A stretch of DNA of 64,000 bases from Streptomyces venezuelae (GTDB lineage: Bacteria > Actinomycetota > Actinomycetes > Streptomycetales > Streptomycetaceae): assembly GCF_008642355.1 (NCBI RefSeq), contig NZ_CP029193.1:992001-1056000 (forward strand), read 5' to 3'. Positions 49,146 to 57,770 of this stretch are shown piece after piece (position 1 is the stretch's first letter; the number at the start of each line of letters is the position of its first letter). Below the pieces are notes generated by a model. That model was given only the letters and a program-made list of their open reading frames with translations, had not been told where the DNA came from and searched no databases. A program made the translations under genes and the position numbers.

Positions 49146-49864
49146 GCCGCCACCCCTTCCTGCTGCTGCGTCGCGAGTTCGGCGAGCACGGTCTTCTGTG
49201 CAGCCCTCAGTTCCCGCCACTCCCCCAGGGTCTCCCACCGTGCCCCGCATGCCCCGCAGCGGACGCGGTGGGATGCGGCGGACGCAGTCAACGCCTGTCC
49301 GCAGCGGGCGTCTTCGACGAGGGCCGGACAGGCACCTATCTGCACGCGACCCGGTCTGCGTTCGTCGTTGACGATCGCCGAGCACTCGCCGTGGAGTTTG
49401 CGGAGTTCGACGATGTCCTGCCCGACCTCGTCGTAGCTGGAGCAGGCCCACAGGAGGTTGTTGACGAGGAACTCGGCGTGCACGGGCACGGCTTGGGCGG
49501 GGTTGCCGCGCCACGGGGCGATCGTCCAGCCCAGCGTCTGCCGCCACGCGTCCTCGATCGCAGACAGCCGGGCTGCGACACCGCCGGGGCCAACGAGGGC
49601 GAGGACTTCCAGGCGGGGCGGGATCGGCGGGGTCTTACTGCCGGACGTGCCGCCGCCGGTGCGCCTGGCGCCGCGCATGAGGGCCGCCGTCGTGTCCAGC
49701 CGCCGGAACAGGGCGGGGAATTCACTGATCCGCTTCGCGGTGCTGTCCTCGCATGGACGGCAAGCCCACCGCCCAGTCTCGCTGACCCAAAGCTGCCGTC
49801 CGCAGCCCGGGGTCACGCATATCGGCCACGAATACTCGTCGAGGTCGGTGGGGTGGTTGTGCAC
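49142..49864 (-). CDS. Zinc-ribbon protein of actinophage type
   Basis: A 240-residue protein. GTG 49864 is chosen since GAGGAG lies six bases upstream. First zinc knuckle: WPICVTPGCGRQLWVSETGR with ACRPCED. Helical middle: AEFLVNNLLWACSSYDEVGQ. Last zinc ribbon: CPALVEDARCGQAL with VRCGACGARWETLGEWRELR. It is the head of the operon, so it probably has an early regulatory role. Confidence 0.7.
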   Translation of the reverse strand: MHNHPTDLDEYSWPICVTPGCGRQLWVSETGRWACRPCEDSTAKRISEFPALFRRLDTTAALMRGARRTGGGTSGSKTPPIPPRLEVLALVGPGGVAARLSAIEDAWRQTLGWTIAPWRGNPAQAVPVHAEFLVNNLLWACSSYDEVGQDIVELRKLHGECSAIVNDERRPGRVQIGACPALVEDARCGQALTASAASHRVRCGACGARWETLGEWRELRAAQKTVLAELATQQQEGVAA

Positions 49865-49907
49865 GGCGGGCTCCTCGGGTGGCACGGGAAGCGGGGGCAT
49901 GCTTGAG

Positions 49908-49947
49908 CCAATGATGCACCAAAGGGTTGACAATGCTGGACCATTGG
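49908..49947. promoter_or_regulatory. Divergent promoter/operator region
   Basis: CCAATG (49908) and CATTGG (49942) form an inverted repeat. TTGACA at 49927 is a good -35 for the plus strand. It lies between the minus gene at 49864 and the plus gene at 50022. Confidence 0.45.
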
Positions 49948-50021
49948 CACACTCCGAGGTTTCTGCCGCCGGTTCCCGGAACACTCCCCCGCCGCGTCAA
50001 GCGGTCGGTCACACTGCCTGC

Positions 50022-50216
50022 ATGTCGGTGCGTTTCGCGGTACAGGCCTCCACGGAACGGGAGTGCCAGCAGGCCCTCGAACTCCTGTGCCGTCGACTCG
50101 GCTTGGAGCCGGTCCTGCTTCCTCGGCTCCTGTCCGACAACCGGTGGATGGCCCGCGCCGTCCCGGGCACGCCGAAGCCCCCGGCCGATGACCGGGGGCT
50201 GGCGACCGGGGCCTAG
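50022..50216 (+). CDS. Small hypothetical protein on the opposite strand
   Basis: A 64-residue protein (RFAVQASTERECQQALELLC, then LGLEPVLLPRL). It stands alone on the plus strand in a minus-strand area and overlaps the converging gene by four bases. Confidence 0.55.
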   Translation: MSVRFAVQASTERECQQALELLCRRLGLEPVLLPRLLSDNRWMARAVPGTPKPPADDRGLATGA

Positions 50217-50401
50217 CCTTCAGCCGCGGGCACGTGCTGCTCGCCGAGTCGCTGGTATGCCTCCCGGATCTCCTCTTCGGGGATTCCGGTGGCTGCGGCG
50301 TACCAGGCGATGCACGCCTCGGTGTCGGCGGCGTCGCGGGCGCGGACCGCGGCGAGCTCAGCTGGGGTCGGACAGTCCGGGATGACGGGCAGTCGAACCA
50401 T
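50213..50401 (-). CDS. Small hypothetical protein
   Basis: A 62-residue acidic helical protein (PTPAELAAVRARDAADTEAC). No family recognised. Confidence 0.55.
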   Translation of the reverse strand: MVRLPVIPDCPTPAELAAVRARDAADTEACIAWYAAATGIPEEEIREAYQRLGEQHVPAAEG

Positions 50402-50450
50402 CAGGCCTCCTCGCTGCCTCCAGGCTGCACTGTGCCTTCCGCAGGCACGG

Positions 50451-50753
50451 TCAGCTCCAGGTCCAGTTTTGCCCGCTCGCGCCCGCCATGCGTGCGGCGT
50501 CGCCGATCTCGCGGGCGAGGATGCCCCAACTCGGGTCCATCAGCCGGTGGTCGGCAGCCTGGTGCAGGAGGTCGCCGATACGAAAGGCCTCCTGGGGCGG
50601 GATGGTGACGATGTCCGAGAACTGGCCGCCGAACAGGTACTTGATCTCCCGCCATTCGTTGGCGGCGAGGACGTGGGCGAGCTGGTTCCCGAGATTGCTG
50701 ATGGTGAGCGCGGAGCGGGTTCCGGCGACTCCGTGACTGATGCTGAATCCCAT
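50451..50753 (-). CDS. Hypothetical protein
   Basis: A 100-residue protein from ATG 50753 (MGFSISHGVAGTRSALTISN; LMDPSWGILAREIGDAARMA). The 49 bases between its end and 50401 hold an open frame in another phase with no clear start. Confidence 0.6.
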   Translation of the reverse strand: MGFSISHGVAGTRSALTISNLGNQLAHVLAANEWREIKYLFGGQFSDIVTIPPQEAFRIGDLLHQAADHRLMDPSWGILAREIGDAARMAGASGQNWTWS

Positions 50754-50776
50754 GAGCGTGTTCCTTTCTGGTCCGG

Positions 50777-51298
50777 TTACTGGCTGCGGGTGTCGGCGAG
50801 TTGGGCGGCACGGTCGAAGGCGAGGAGGACGGGGGCGATGGAGGTCTGTCGGGCGTTCCAGCTGGGGATGGTTTGCGCCCAGGTGAAGTCGCGTTGGATG
50901 GCTTCGAGGAGCAGCACGCAGGCGTCGTCGGCGAGGCCGCGGTCGCCGTGGGCTTCGAGGCGGATGGCGCGGATGGGGCAGATGGCGCCGTCCTCGTCGT
51001 GCAGGGCGTCGCGGCACCAGCCGTCTTGCTCGAGCCGGTGCCGGGCGCGGTGGAGGAGTGCGGCGATCGGCGTTCCGACGGCGGGCTGCAGGGTGGGGGT
51101 GAGCGGGAGCGGCGCGGTGATCTCGAGTGGGGGTTCGGTGGGGATGTGGGCGGTGTTGACCTCGAAGGCGACGGCGGCCTGGGCGAGGCGGGCGGTCATG
51201 GCGGCGTCGGTGAGGGCGAGGCGGGTTTCGAGGCCGATGTCCGGGGGTGCGGTGAGGTCCGGCGGCGGGCTTGCCGAGGCGAGGGTGGGCATGGTCAT
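50777..51298 (-). CDS. DUF6197-like protein
   Basis: A 173-residue protein. The C-terminal part (PIAALLHRARHRLEQDGWCR; CPIRAIRLEAHGDRGLADDA) resembles the DUF6197 family of Streptomyces elements. AGGAGG lies about ten bases before ATG 51298. Function unknown. Confidence 0.62.
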   Translation of the reverse strand: MTMPTLASASPPPDLTAPPDIGLETRLALTDAAMTARLAQAAVAFEVNTAHIPTEPPLEITAPLPLTPTLQPAVGTPIAALLHRARHRLEQDGWCRDALHDEDGAICPIRAIRLEAHGDRGLADDACVLLLEAIQRDFTWAQTIPSWNARQTSIAPVLLAFDRAAQLADTRSQ

Positions 51299-51386
51299 GT
51301 ACGTGGTGCCTCCTGCACGTTCGCGTGTAGCGGGTGGAAGGGGCGCCCCTGACTGCTGCCAGGCTGGGAGGGGCGCCCCGGCTGAG

Positions 51387-51578
51387 CTACTGGTCTTCGC
51401 CGAAGGTGACGTGCATCGAGGCGTGGAGGAGCTGGGCTGCCTCACTGCCGTCGGTGGTGCGGGTGGCGAACCGTTCGCCGACTTCGCGGACGATGCGGTC
51501 GGTGGTGGCGCGGTCGCCGCGCTTCTTTGCCGCGATGTAGTCGTGCACGGACTGGTGGGTGATCTTCATTTCGGACAT
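51387..51578 (-). CDS. Small hypothetical protein
   Basis: A 63-residue protein from ATG 51578 (KITHQSVHDYIAAKKRGDRA), helical. No family recognised. Confidence 0.55.
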   Translation of the reverse strand: MSEMKITHQSVHDYIAAKKRGDRATTDRIVREVGERFATRTTDGSEAAQLLHASMHVTFGEDQ

Positions 51579-51595
51579 GAGGTCTCCTTGACCGG

Positions 51596-52006
51596 TCAGA
51601 CGCGCCAGGTGCCGAGCTTGCGGCGTGAGCGCGGGTCGCTTCCCTGTGCGACGTGCTTTTCCAGGCCGCGGAGTTCGGCCTCGTCGAGGACGCCTTCGTA
51701 GTCGTCGCCGAGCGGGGATGCGACCTGGGGCGTGGGGGCGGCGACACCGCGCATGCGGGCGGGCGGGTTTTCGTAGACGGTGCCGGACTGGGCGAGGAGG
51801 GACTGCGCGGTGAGGTGGCCGGTCATCCACTTGCCGGTGACCGGACTACGGCGGTCGAACGTGTGCTCCATGTAGAGCTGCCCGTCCTCATAGGGGGCGA
51901 GGTTCGTGGCGACGTCGGCGACGGTGTACACGACGGTGCCCTTACGGACGTGCTTCTCAAGGTCGCGGACGCCCTTCCTGGTGGACTCCCAGGTCTTACC
52001 TACCAT
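51596..52006 (-). CDS. Hypothetical protein
   Basis: A 136-residue protein. ATG 52006 (VGKTWESTRKGVRDLEKHVR) is chosen because GGAG lies six bases before it; ATG 52018 is possible. Then YMEHTFDRRSPVTGKWMTGH. No family recognised. Confidence 0.6.
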   Translation of the reverse strand: MVGKTWESTRKGVRDLEKHVRKGTVVYTVADVATNLAPYEDGQLYMEHTFDRRSPVTGKWMTGHLTAQSLLAQSGTVYENPPARMRGVAAPTPQVASPLGDDYEGVLDEAELRGLEKHVAQGSDPRSRRKLGTWRV

Positions 52007-52018
52007 GACGATCTCCAT

Positions 52019-52226
52019 TCCGGTTTGGTGTGGTTTATTCCTGCTGATCCTTGCTGGTCAGAGAGAGAAGCCGCAGGTCAGCGCCGATCTGGGGGATGCT
52101 CGACGGGCGCTCGAAGCGCCGCCGGATCAGCCGTAGATCAGGAGGTCGAGCAGCCCTGACCTGGGGCTTTAAGGTCCGATCAGGACGGAGCAAGCCCTGA
52201 TCAGGGGTGCATACTTCACATAACGG
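52019..52226. promoter_or_regulatory. Palindrome-rich gap downstream of the FtsK-like gene
   Basis: No gene. CCCTGATCAGGG (52196-52207) is a perfect 12-bp palindrome, and related CTGATC/GATCAG half-sites recur in the stretch (around 52047, 52131, 52179). On the minus strand this follows the end of the FtsK-like gene and precedes the gene at 52006. Confidence 0.45.
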
Positions 52227-54494
52227 CTACAGCAGGTGGCGCAGTCGGTCCCGCTTGAAGCCTCGCGGGTTGGCCTCGTCACCGATTGGGCCGAGGGTGA
52301 TCGGTGCCCCCGCGCCCGCGGCCTTCAGCAACGCCTTGAGATCGTCGGGCTCCATCTCGCCGTAGGCGTTGCTGTCGTGTTCGACCAGGGCTGCCAGAAG
52401 CGTCGCGGTCTTCATCCGGTCGACGCCTGCCTTGGTCATGACGTCGACAGAATCCTCGACGGCCTGCCGCGGAGCACCGTCCTCGAGCGGCCCGCGCTCG
52501 GCGGGCTGCGCGTTGCACAGGCGCAACAGCTGGTCCCAGGCGAGGAGTCGGACTGGGGCCGGCTTCTTGATGTTGCCGTCGTTGTCATAAGTGGCCTCGA
52601 CGTACTCCGGCAGATCCACGGCCTGCATGCCGTCGAGGCTGTCCTGATCAGGGTCGAGCAGCCCGGCCTCAAGCCGCTCCGTGGCGAGCTGCCGCAGCAC
52701 CGCGGACGGCGCCTCGTGGATGGCGTACTCGATCGGCTCGTCCGCCATCCCGGGCACGCCCTGGATGAAGATGTGGCCAGCGTCCTTGGGGTCGGTGTCG
52801 GTGGCCGGGGACAGTTTGTGCGGCAGATAGCCCTCACGGACAGAGTCGTCGCCGAACACTGCGCGCGTGTCGCCGACTTTGCAGGGGCCGACGGCCTTGA
52901 GCGCCATCATCTGGGCGATGTTCTCGCCGAGGTAGCGGGTGGTGCCGCCCTGCGAGGCGTACTGAACCTCGATGAGTTCCTTGCGGCCAACGAGGAGAAG
53001 TTCGAAAGCCAGGAGCTTGGCGAGGTCGGACAGTTTCGGGAACTCGTCGATGAAGATCGTGACAGCAGGGTGCGCGGCCGACGGCTTCCACTTCTTGCCC
53101 ATGCCGAGCTTGGCCCGCAGCCGGGCCCGTGACTTCGACATGACCAGGAAGAACAGCAGCACCGCTTCGATCTGCTCGTTGCTGCGCGCCGTGATACGGA
53201 CGGCGTCACCAAGGTCTTCAAGACCGTCACCGTGCGGGTCACAGTCGATGGTGATGTTGTCGTAGCAGGCGGTCGTGCCCTCGGCGAGGGCTTGGAGGAT
53301 GCCCGTCTTCCCTCCGCCGGATGCGGCGACCCACAGGCCCATGACGCCAGCCAGCGATACTTCGAGCGGGTCACCGCCGACAGAGGTGCCGATCCGGAAG
53401 CGGTCCGTGATCGACAGGGACTTGGGGGCGCGGTAGGGCAGACCGGGGGCGGTGGCGAAGGGGTCGCCCTCGACGAACCGCATCACAGCGCACGCTCGCC
53501 GAGCCCGGATGGGCTGCGGCTTCACGCCGTTGGTCTGCAGGTCGAAGCGGGTCTCCAGGGCACCACTTTTAGCGATGATCGCCTCGGGCGTGCCCTCGCT
53601 GACGCGGACGATGCACTGCCAGCCCCAGGGCTGCCGCTGCACATCGGACACCTCGACGATCGGCACACCCTCCGCGAGGGCTGCGAGGAGCACGCACTGG
53701 GCGAGCTGTTCAGGCGTGCGCGCCCCGCGGATCGGAAACGGCTTGAGGTCCTCCGGAAGCTGCTCGACGGACATGACGACGTTTCCGCCGACGATCGGCG
53801 CCGCTCCCCCGGCCGGCCCAGCCATCAGTGTGGCGGGCAGGCTGGCCGGGGCCGGGAGGAAAGGGGCGCTGGCCTCCTGGGGGCTGTGGGCCACAAAGGG
53901 ACGGGAGATGAGGTACCAGCCGTAGCCTGCGGCGGTGCCGAGGGCGGCGAGGATCACGGGCTGGCCGGTGGCGGCCTGCTCGACTGCGGCGCCGAGGACG
54001 GACAGGGAACCGAAGCCGCCCGCGGCGAGTACGGCGGCGCGGCCGGCCTGCTTGCCGTGCCGGAAGTCGTTGATCTCCCGTTCGGTGGGCGGCATCACAG
54101 GCATGGCTTCCATGCCCGCGAGCTTGGATTCTTCGGCGGCTACCCGTCCGCCGAGGTGGGCCAGGGTCGCCGCCGACACCGGCTGGGCGCCATCGATCTC
54201 AGTCCGCATCTTGGCGTGGGCGAGGCGGCCGTGGGCTTCGGCGACGATGCGCTGCTGCTGGGCGATCTCCTCGCTGTGCTTGCGTTGCTTCTTCTGAGTG
54301 GCGGCCTGGATGAGGTCGACCTGGTCGAGGTCGCCCGCGGCCAGCCAGTCCTTGGTGCGGGCGGCGGCGTGGCTACGCTGCTGCTTGAGTGCGGCCTTGG
54401 CGCGCTTGCCGCGGCCAGGCTTGGTCGGGGTGGGCGGCTGGTCGGGCATGGGCGGCATGCTGGGCTGCTGCTCTACGGGCGCGTCGGCGGCCAC
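52227..54494 (-). CDS. FtsK/SpoIIIE-type DNA translocase (TraB-like)
   Basis: A 755-residue ATPase. GTG 54494 is chosen since AAGGA lies eight bases upstream. A charged, coiled N-terminus is followed by a membrane-like segment (AVLAAGGFGSLSVLGAAVEQ; PVILAALGTAAGYGWYLISR). Walker A ASGGGKTG is near residue 390 and Walker B TIFIDEF near 476. In Streptomyces, TraB moves double-stranded DNA between cells during conjugation. Its partners here (54553, 55210) fit a transfer unit. Confidence 0.85.
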   Translation of the reverse strand: MAADAPVEQQPSMPPMPDQPPTPTKPGRGKRAKAALKQQRSHAAARTKDWLAAGDLDQVDLIQAATQKKQRKHSEEIAQQQRIVAEAHGRLAHAKMRTEIDGAQPVSAATLAHLGGRVAAEESKLAGMEAMPVMPPTEREINDFRHGKQAGRAAVLAAGGFGSLSVLGAAVEQAATGQPVILAALGTAAGYGWYLISRPFVAHSPQEASAPFLPAPASLPATLMAGPAGGAAPIVGGNVVMSVEQLPEDLKPFPIRGARTPEQLAQCVLLAALAEGVPIVEVSDVQRQPWGWQCIVRVSEGTPEAIIAKSGALETRFDLQTNGVKPQPIRARRACAVMRFVEGDPFATAPGLPYRAPKSLSITDRFRIGTSVGGDPLEVSLAGVMGLWVAASGGGKTGILQALAEGTTACYDNITIDCDPHGDGLEDLGDAVRITARSNEQIEAVLLFFLVMSKSRARLRAKLGMGKKWKPSAAHPAVTIFIDEFPKLSDLAKLLAFELLLVGRKELIEVQYASQGGTTRYLGENIAQMMALKAVGPCKVGDTRAVFGDDSVREGYLPHKLSPATDTDPKDAGHIFIQGVPGMADEPIEYAIHEAPSAVLRQLATERLEAGLLDPDQDSLDGMQAVDLPEYVEATYDNDGNIKKPAPVRLLAWDQLLRLCNAQPAERGPLEDGAPRQAVEDSVDVMTKAGVDRMKTATLLAALVEHDSNAYGEMEPDDLKALLKAAGAGAPITLGPIGDEANPRGFKRDRLRHLL

Positions 54495-54552
54495 CAGTCT
54501 GGTCCTTTCAGGGGGAAGGGCGGGGACCGGGCTGGTCCCCGCTGCGGTGCGG

Positions 54553-55164
54553 TCAGCCCATGCCGCTGAGCATCGTGCCCAGCGAGCCGACAAGAGAGTT
54601 GGTCATCTGGGAGCCCATGGAGCCGATGATGGTGCCGGAGAGGGCGATACCGAGCAGGACACCGAGGGCGGCGTCCATGGCTTTCAGGCCGCTGTGCTTG
54701 ACCTTCACCCACACGAGGATCCCGAGGATCAGAATCGCGACGATGCTGACGGCGATAGTGCCGCCGCTGGCCTGGGTCTGGATCTCCTGCGGATTGGTGC
54801 CGGTGGGCCCGTTCACGTTCGGCTGGTTGGGGTTGTCGAGGGCCGCGCCGGAACCGGGCCGCTCGCCGGGGGTGAGGCCGTTGCTGATCTCGCTGCCCGG
54901 GTCGTCCTCTGTCTTGGCGGCGGCGAGGGTGATCGTGCGGGTGTGCTCGTCGCTGATCCGGTAGGTGGCGGCGTCCATGCCGCGCACGTAGGTGGTGCGA
55001 CCGTCCGGCATGTTCACCGGTGCTCCGGTGGCGCGCGTGATGGCGGTGTCCATGTCGGCGGCGGACGCGGTCGGCGCGGTCGCTGCACCGAGGGCTGTGG
55101 CACCTCCGAGGAGGGCTACCGCGGCGCTGCCCGAGACGGCAATCCGACGGATGGTGGGCTTCAT
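54553..55164 (-). CDS. Secreted/membrane protein of the transfer unit
   Basis: A 203-residue protein with a signal peptide (MKPTIRRIAVSGSAAVALLG, then alanine-rich to ASA), an exported region, then two membrane helices (GTIAVSIVAILILGILVWVK; GVLLGIALSGTIIGSMGSQM). This form and position between FtsK-like and DUF2637-like genes recur in Streptomyces plasmids. Role unknown. Confidence 0.72.
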   Translation of the reverse strand: MKPTIRRIAVSGSAAVALLGGATALGAATAPTASAADMDTAITRATGAPVNMPDGRTTYVRGMDAATYRISDEHTRTITLAAAKTEDDPGSEISNGLTPGERPGSGAALDNPNQPNVNGPTGTNPQEIQTQASGGTIAVSIVAILILGILVWVKVKHSGLKAMDAALGVLLGIALSGTIIGSMGSQMTNSLVGSLGTMLSGMG

Positions 55165-55209
55165 GACGATCTCTCCGAAAAAGGTAGGTGGCGGATATTC
55201 GGGCGAAGT

Positions 55210-56643
55210 TCAGCGAGTGATTCCGTGTTCGGCGAGCACGGTCCGCAGGAGTTCGCGGGCGGTTCCCGGTCGGCAGCCGACCGCCTTTGCGGTGGCCCGG
55301 TTCGACGGGTGCTTCCGGAGGTCTTGGTTGCGCTTCGCGGCTTCCATCACGAGCTTGCGGACGGCAGCGAGGCGGCTGTCTTCGACGGATTTGCGGACAC
55401 GCTTGGAAACCGCGTCCTTCCCTTGCGGGAAGCGGGTAGCGGCCTTCCGGTCACTGTCGGTCCGGAACCGCTTCGGGGATGGCATGGGGAGCACCGGCAC
55501 CGGGTGCTCAACCCATCCCCCCTGCCCTCCAGGGACCAGCAGGGCCACCGGCAGAAAGGGAGGCTGTACGGGGGTACGCGCACCGTTGGACCCGTCGCTC
55601 TCACGCCCGCCCGGTGCATCCGCCTTCGATGCCGGAACCGCCGCGGCGGGCACTTCCGGACGCTTCCGCAAACTGCGCTGCCCATCCCAGGCCTGCGCCA
55701 CGCGGCGGCGGTGGGCGGCCCGGCGGGAAGCGCGGATCTCCCTGATCGACGGCTCACCCGGAGCTGCCCCGTTCGCCCGCTCCCACACCTTGGCCCACGC
55801 TGCCGGAAGCAATACCCCTGTGTTGTCGGAGACGCGACGGGCACGCCGCATCAGGATCGGGTGGCGACGCCCGAGGCGCCTCCAGCGGGCGATCTCCTCA
55901 GCGGTCTTACCGGAGATCGCGGCCCGCTTCGACCGCATCACCACCCACCAAAGGATCATCGCGGCGAGGGAAGCCAGAGCGTAGGCCCCGGCCCGGTACA
56001 TGCCCGGCAGGGAGTCATCCTCAATGAGGTGCCCCGCACCGTTGATCGTCGCTGCGATCACGGTGGTGACCCAGGTGATCCGCATCAGGCTCTTGTAGGG
56101 ACGCCCCTTGTCGATCGCCTGACCGGTGAGCCCGGCGAAGGTGAGGACCATGCCTTCGGTCAGCACCGGGACGCCGACCGCGGCGATGCCCATGCCAAGG
56201 TGCGCTGCCGCGCCCGCCTGCCCGGACCAGCCCATAACCAGGGAGACCGCCACCACGGGCAGCCCCCACACCGGCATGTGGTGCGCCAAGCGGGTCTGGA
56301 TCCGCTGCCAGGTCGCGCGCCGTTCCTTGCGGCGGCGGGCACGAAGCTTCTCCCTCTCGGCGCGGGCCTTTTCCGTGCGTTCCGCCTTGGCCTGCTTGGC
56401 GTCGTGCTTCAGCTTCTGCTTGTGTTCGGTGTTCCTGCGCCGTTCCTCGGCCCTCTGCGCCTTGTCGGCACGCTTCTCTGCGCGGCTGGTCTTGATGCTG
56501 CGACGCTTCTCCTCTTGCCTGCTCGGAGCTATGGAAGGCGCGGGTGTGCGCTGGTCCTCGACGGGCTGGGGCCGCCCCTCCCCGAGTTCGGGCGAGGCAA
56601 CGGGCGTTCCGTTGACCTTCTTCTCGACGGATGAGGCGGTCAC
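55210..56643 (-). CDS. DUF2637-like membrane protein (SpdB2-type) with HTH-like end
   Basis: A 477-residue protein. Residues 1-120 are a very basic coiled coil (KRADKAQRAEERRRNTEHKQ). Then about four membrane segments follow in DUF2637 style (MPVWGLPVVAVSLVMGWSGQ; GVPVLTEGMVLTFAGLTGQA). The end (NRATAKAVGCRPGTARELLR) looks like a helix-turn-helix. Such proteins sit beside TraB-like genes in Streptomyces plasmids and act in plasmid spread. Confidence 0.8.
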   Translation of the reverse strand: MTASSVEKKVNGTPVASPELGEGRPQPVEDQRTPAPSIAPSRQEEKRRSIKTSRAEKRADKAQRAEERRRNTEHKQKLKHDAKQAKAERTEKARAEREKLRARRRKERRATWQRIQTRLAHHMPVWGLPVVAVSLVMGWSGQAGAAAHLGMGIAAVGVPVLTEGMVLTFAGLTGQAIDKGRPYKSLMRITWVTTVIAATINGAGHLIEDDSLPGMYRAGAYALASLAAMILWWVVMRSKRAAISGKTAEEIARWRRLGRRHPILMRRARRVSDNTGVLLPAAWAKVWERANGAAPGEPSIREIRASRRAAHRRRVAQAWDGQRSLRKRPEVPAAAVPASKADAPGGRESDGSNGARTPVQPPFLPVALLVPGGQGGWVEHPVPVLPMPSPKRFRTDSDRKAATRFPQGKDAVSKRVRKSVEDSRLAAVRKLVMEAAKRNQDLRKHPSNRATAKAVGCRPGTARELLRTVLAEHGITR

Positions 56644-56697
56644 GGTGATCGACGTCCCTTCAGGGCTCGATGGGGGTTCGGGTGACTTGCGATGGGA

Positions 56698-56853
56698 CTA
56701 GCGGATCGGCTCGAACAGGGCCCCGAGCCAGTGGTCGAGAACGCCGACCCCGAACGGGTCGCCGAAGCCGAGCTGGTACGCGACGTACAGCGCGACCGTC
56801 ATCAGCAGCAGGGTTCAGCCGACCCGGACGCCGGCGGGAACCATGACGGTCAC
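56698..56853 (-). pseudogene. Small membrane protein gene with in-frame TGA
   Basis: GTG 56853 is coupled to the upstream stop and reads TVMVPAGVRVG, then TGA, then TLLLMTVALYVAYQLGFGDP to a stop at 56698. The part after the TGA is a good membrane helix; a TGG in place of TGA would restore a 51-residue protein. An internal ATG could still make 34 residues. Confidence 0.45.
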
Positions 56854-56975
56854 CGCTCCCGGGGCTGGGAGCAGCCCTTACCGGGCGGGCAGACGGGCTT
56901 CTTGAAACCGAGGAGTGTCCGCTCCGGCACTGCTCCGGGCCCTCCGCAGATCCAGCACTTGTTCGTTGTGGACAC
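56850..56975 (-). CDS. Very small zinc-knuckle protein
   Basis: A 41-residue protein from GTG 56975, with AAAGGA upstream. STTNKCWICGGPGAVPERTL then CPPGKGC gives two cysteine pairs for one zinc. Confidence 0.6.
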   Translation of the reverse strand: MSTTNKCWICGGPGAVPERTLLGFKKPVCPPGKGCSQPRER

Positions 56976-56989
56976 GACGGTCCTTTCGA

Positions 56990-57187
56990 TCAGGGGTGGT
57001 TGCGGCGGCGGGTTGACCTGTAGCCGAAGGGGCCGGGCAGGTCGTAGCTGGTGGTGGTCTGTCCGGTGCTGGACCAGGTGCGCTTGGGCCCGCCCTTGGG
57101 GCCGACGGTGATTGACCACGATCGGCGGTTGCTGTTGAGGCGGACTCCGGGGAAGATCTGGAAGCTCTTGCGGAATGTGATCGGCAC
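56990..57187 (-). CDS. DUF4236-like protein
   Basis: A 65-residue protein from GTG 57187. PITFRKSFQIFPGVRLNSNR, then SWSITVGPKGG and TTTSYDLPGPFGYRS match the DUF4236 pattern (RKSF..PGVRLN..). Function unknown. Confidence 0.68.
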   Translation of the reverse strand: MPITFRKSFQIFPGVRLNSNRRSWSITVGPKGGPKRTWSSTGQTTTSYDLPGPFGYRSTRRRNHP

Positions 57188-57192
57188 GGGGG

Positions 57193-57372
57193 TCACCACC
57201 AGCTGTTCTTCGGCTTGGGAACGATCATGTTTGGGGGGCATCCGTGGTCCTTGTGGTTCAGGCAGGGCGCGCAGTCCTCGGTGTCGAAGAGCCCCATCCA
57301 CCTGCTGTGGACCTTGGAATGCGACCAGCACTGCGTGCACTCGCCGGGCGGAACAGCCCTCTTCTCAGCCAT
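57193..57372 (-). CDS. Small zinc-binding protein
   Basis: A 59-residue protein from ATG 57372. CTQCWSHSKVHSRWMGLFDT then DCAPCLNHKDHGC gives a C-x2-C...C-x2-C...H site. Confidence 0.6.
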   Translation of the reverse strand: MAEKRAVPPGECTQCWSHSKVHSRWMGLFDTEDCAPCLNHKDHGCPPNMIVPKPKNSWW

Positions 57373-57383
57373 CGCGACCCCGG

Positions 57384-57515
57384 TCAGTCGTCGTCGCTGG
57401 ATGCCTTGTACTGGGCGTCCAGCAGGGCGACCTCAACGTCGGTGCACTGGCCCTGCTCGATCTGCTCGTAGACCTCTTCGCTGTTCTCGAACATGCGGCG
57501 CTCGAAGTCGTTCAT
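57384..57515 (-). CDS. Very small acidic protein
   Basis: A 43-residue acidic protein (NDFERRMFENSEEVYEQIEQ) from ATG 57515, GGAG upstream. No family recognised. Confidence 0.55.
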   Translation of the reverse strand: MNDFERRMFENSEEVYEQIEQGQCTDVEVALLDAQYKASSDDD

Positions 57516-57609
57516 GAAGTTCTCCTTCTAGGTGGCAGGTGTGGTGGTGCGCGCCCCGGGCCCGAGTCGATCGGGCGCCCTCACGGCATGGATGCCGGGG
57601 CCTGGGCTC

Positions 57610-57759
57610 TCAGGGGTAGACAACCCCGGTGTCATCGCAGGCGCCGCAGCCCTCGCCGCCACAGGCTCGGTGGGTCTTGATGCCGACCGGCTCGTCGGCG
57701 TCGGGCTCCATGGGCTGCGGCGCCCCGGGGTAGTTCTCCATCCATTCGGGCAACGCCAT
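57610..57759 (-). CDS. Small zinc-knuckle protein
   Basis: A 49-residue protein (MALPEWMENYPGAPQPMEPD; RACGGEGCGACDDTGVVYP) from ATG 57759, GGAG upstream. The C-x4-C-x2-C ending resembles a DnaJ-like zinc knuckle. Confidence 0.58.
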   Translation of the reverse strand: MALPEWMENYPGAPQPMEPDADEPVGIKTHRACGGEGCGACDDTGVVYP

Positions 57760-57770
57760 GACGGTCTCCT

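Noticed and set aside
54298..56634. A 778-codon plus-strand frame opposite the DUF2637-like gene
   Set aside because: Low-complexity translation and no family features; the minus-strand genes have membrane segments, a signal peptide and couplings.
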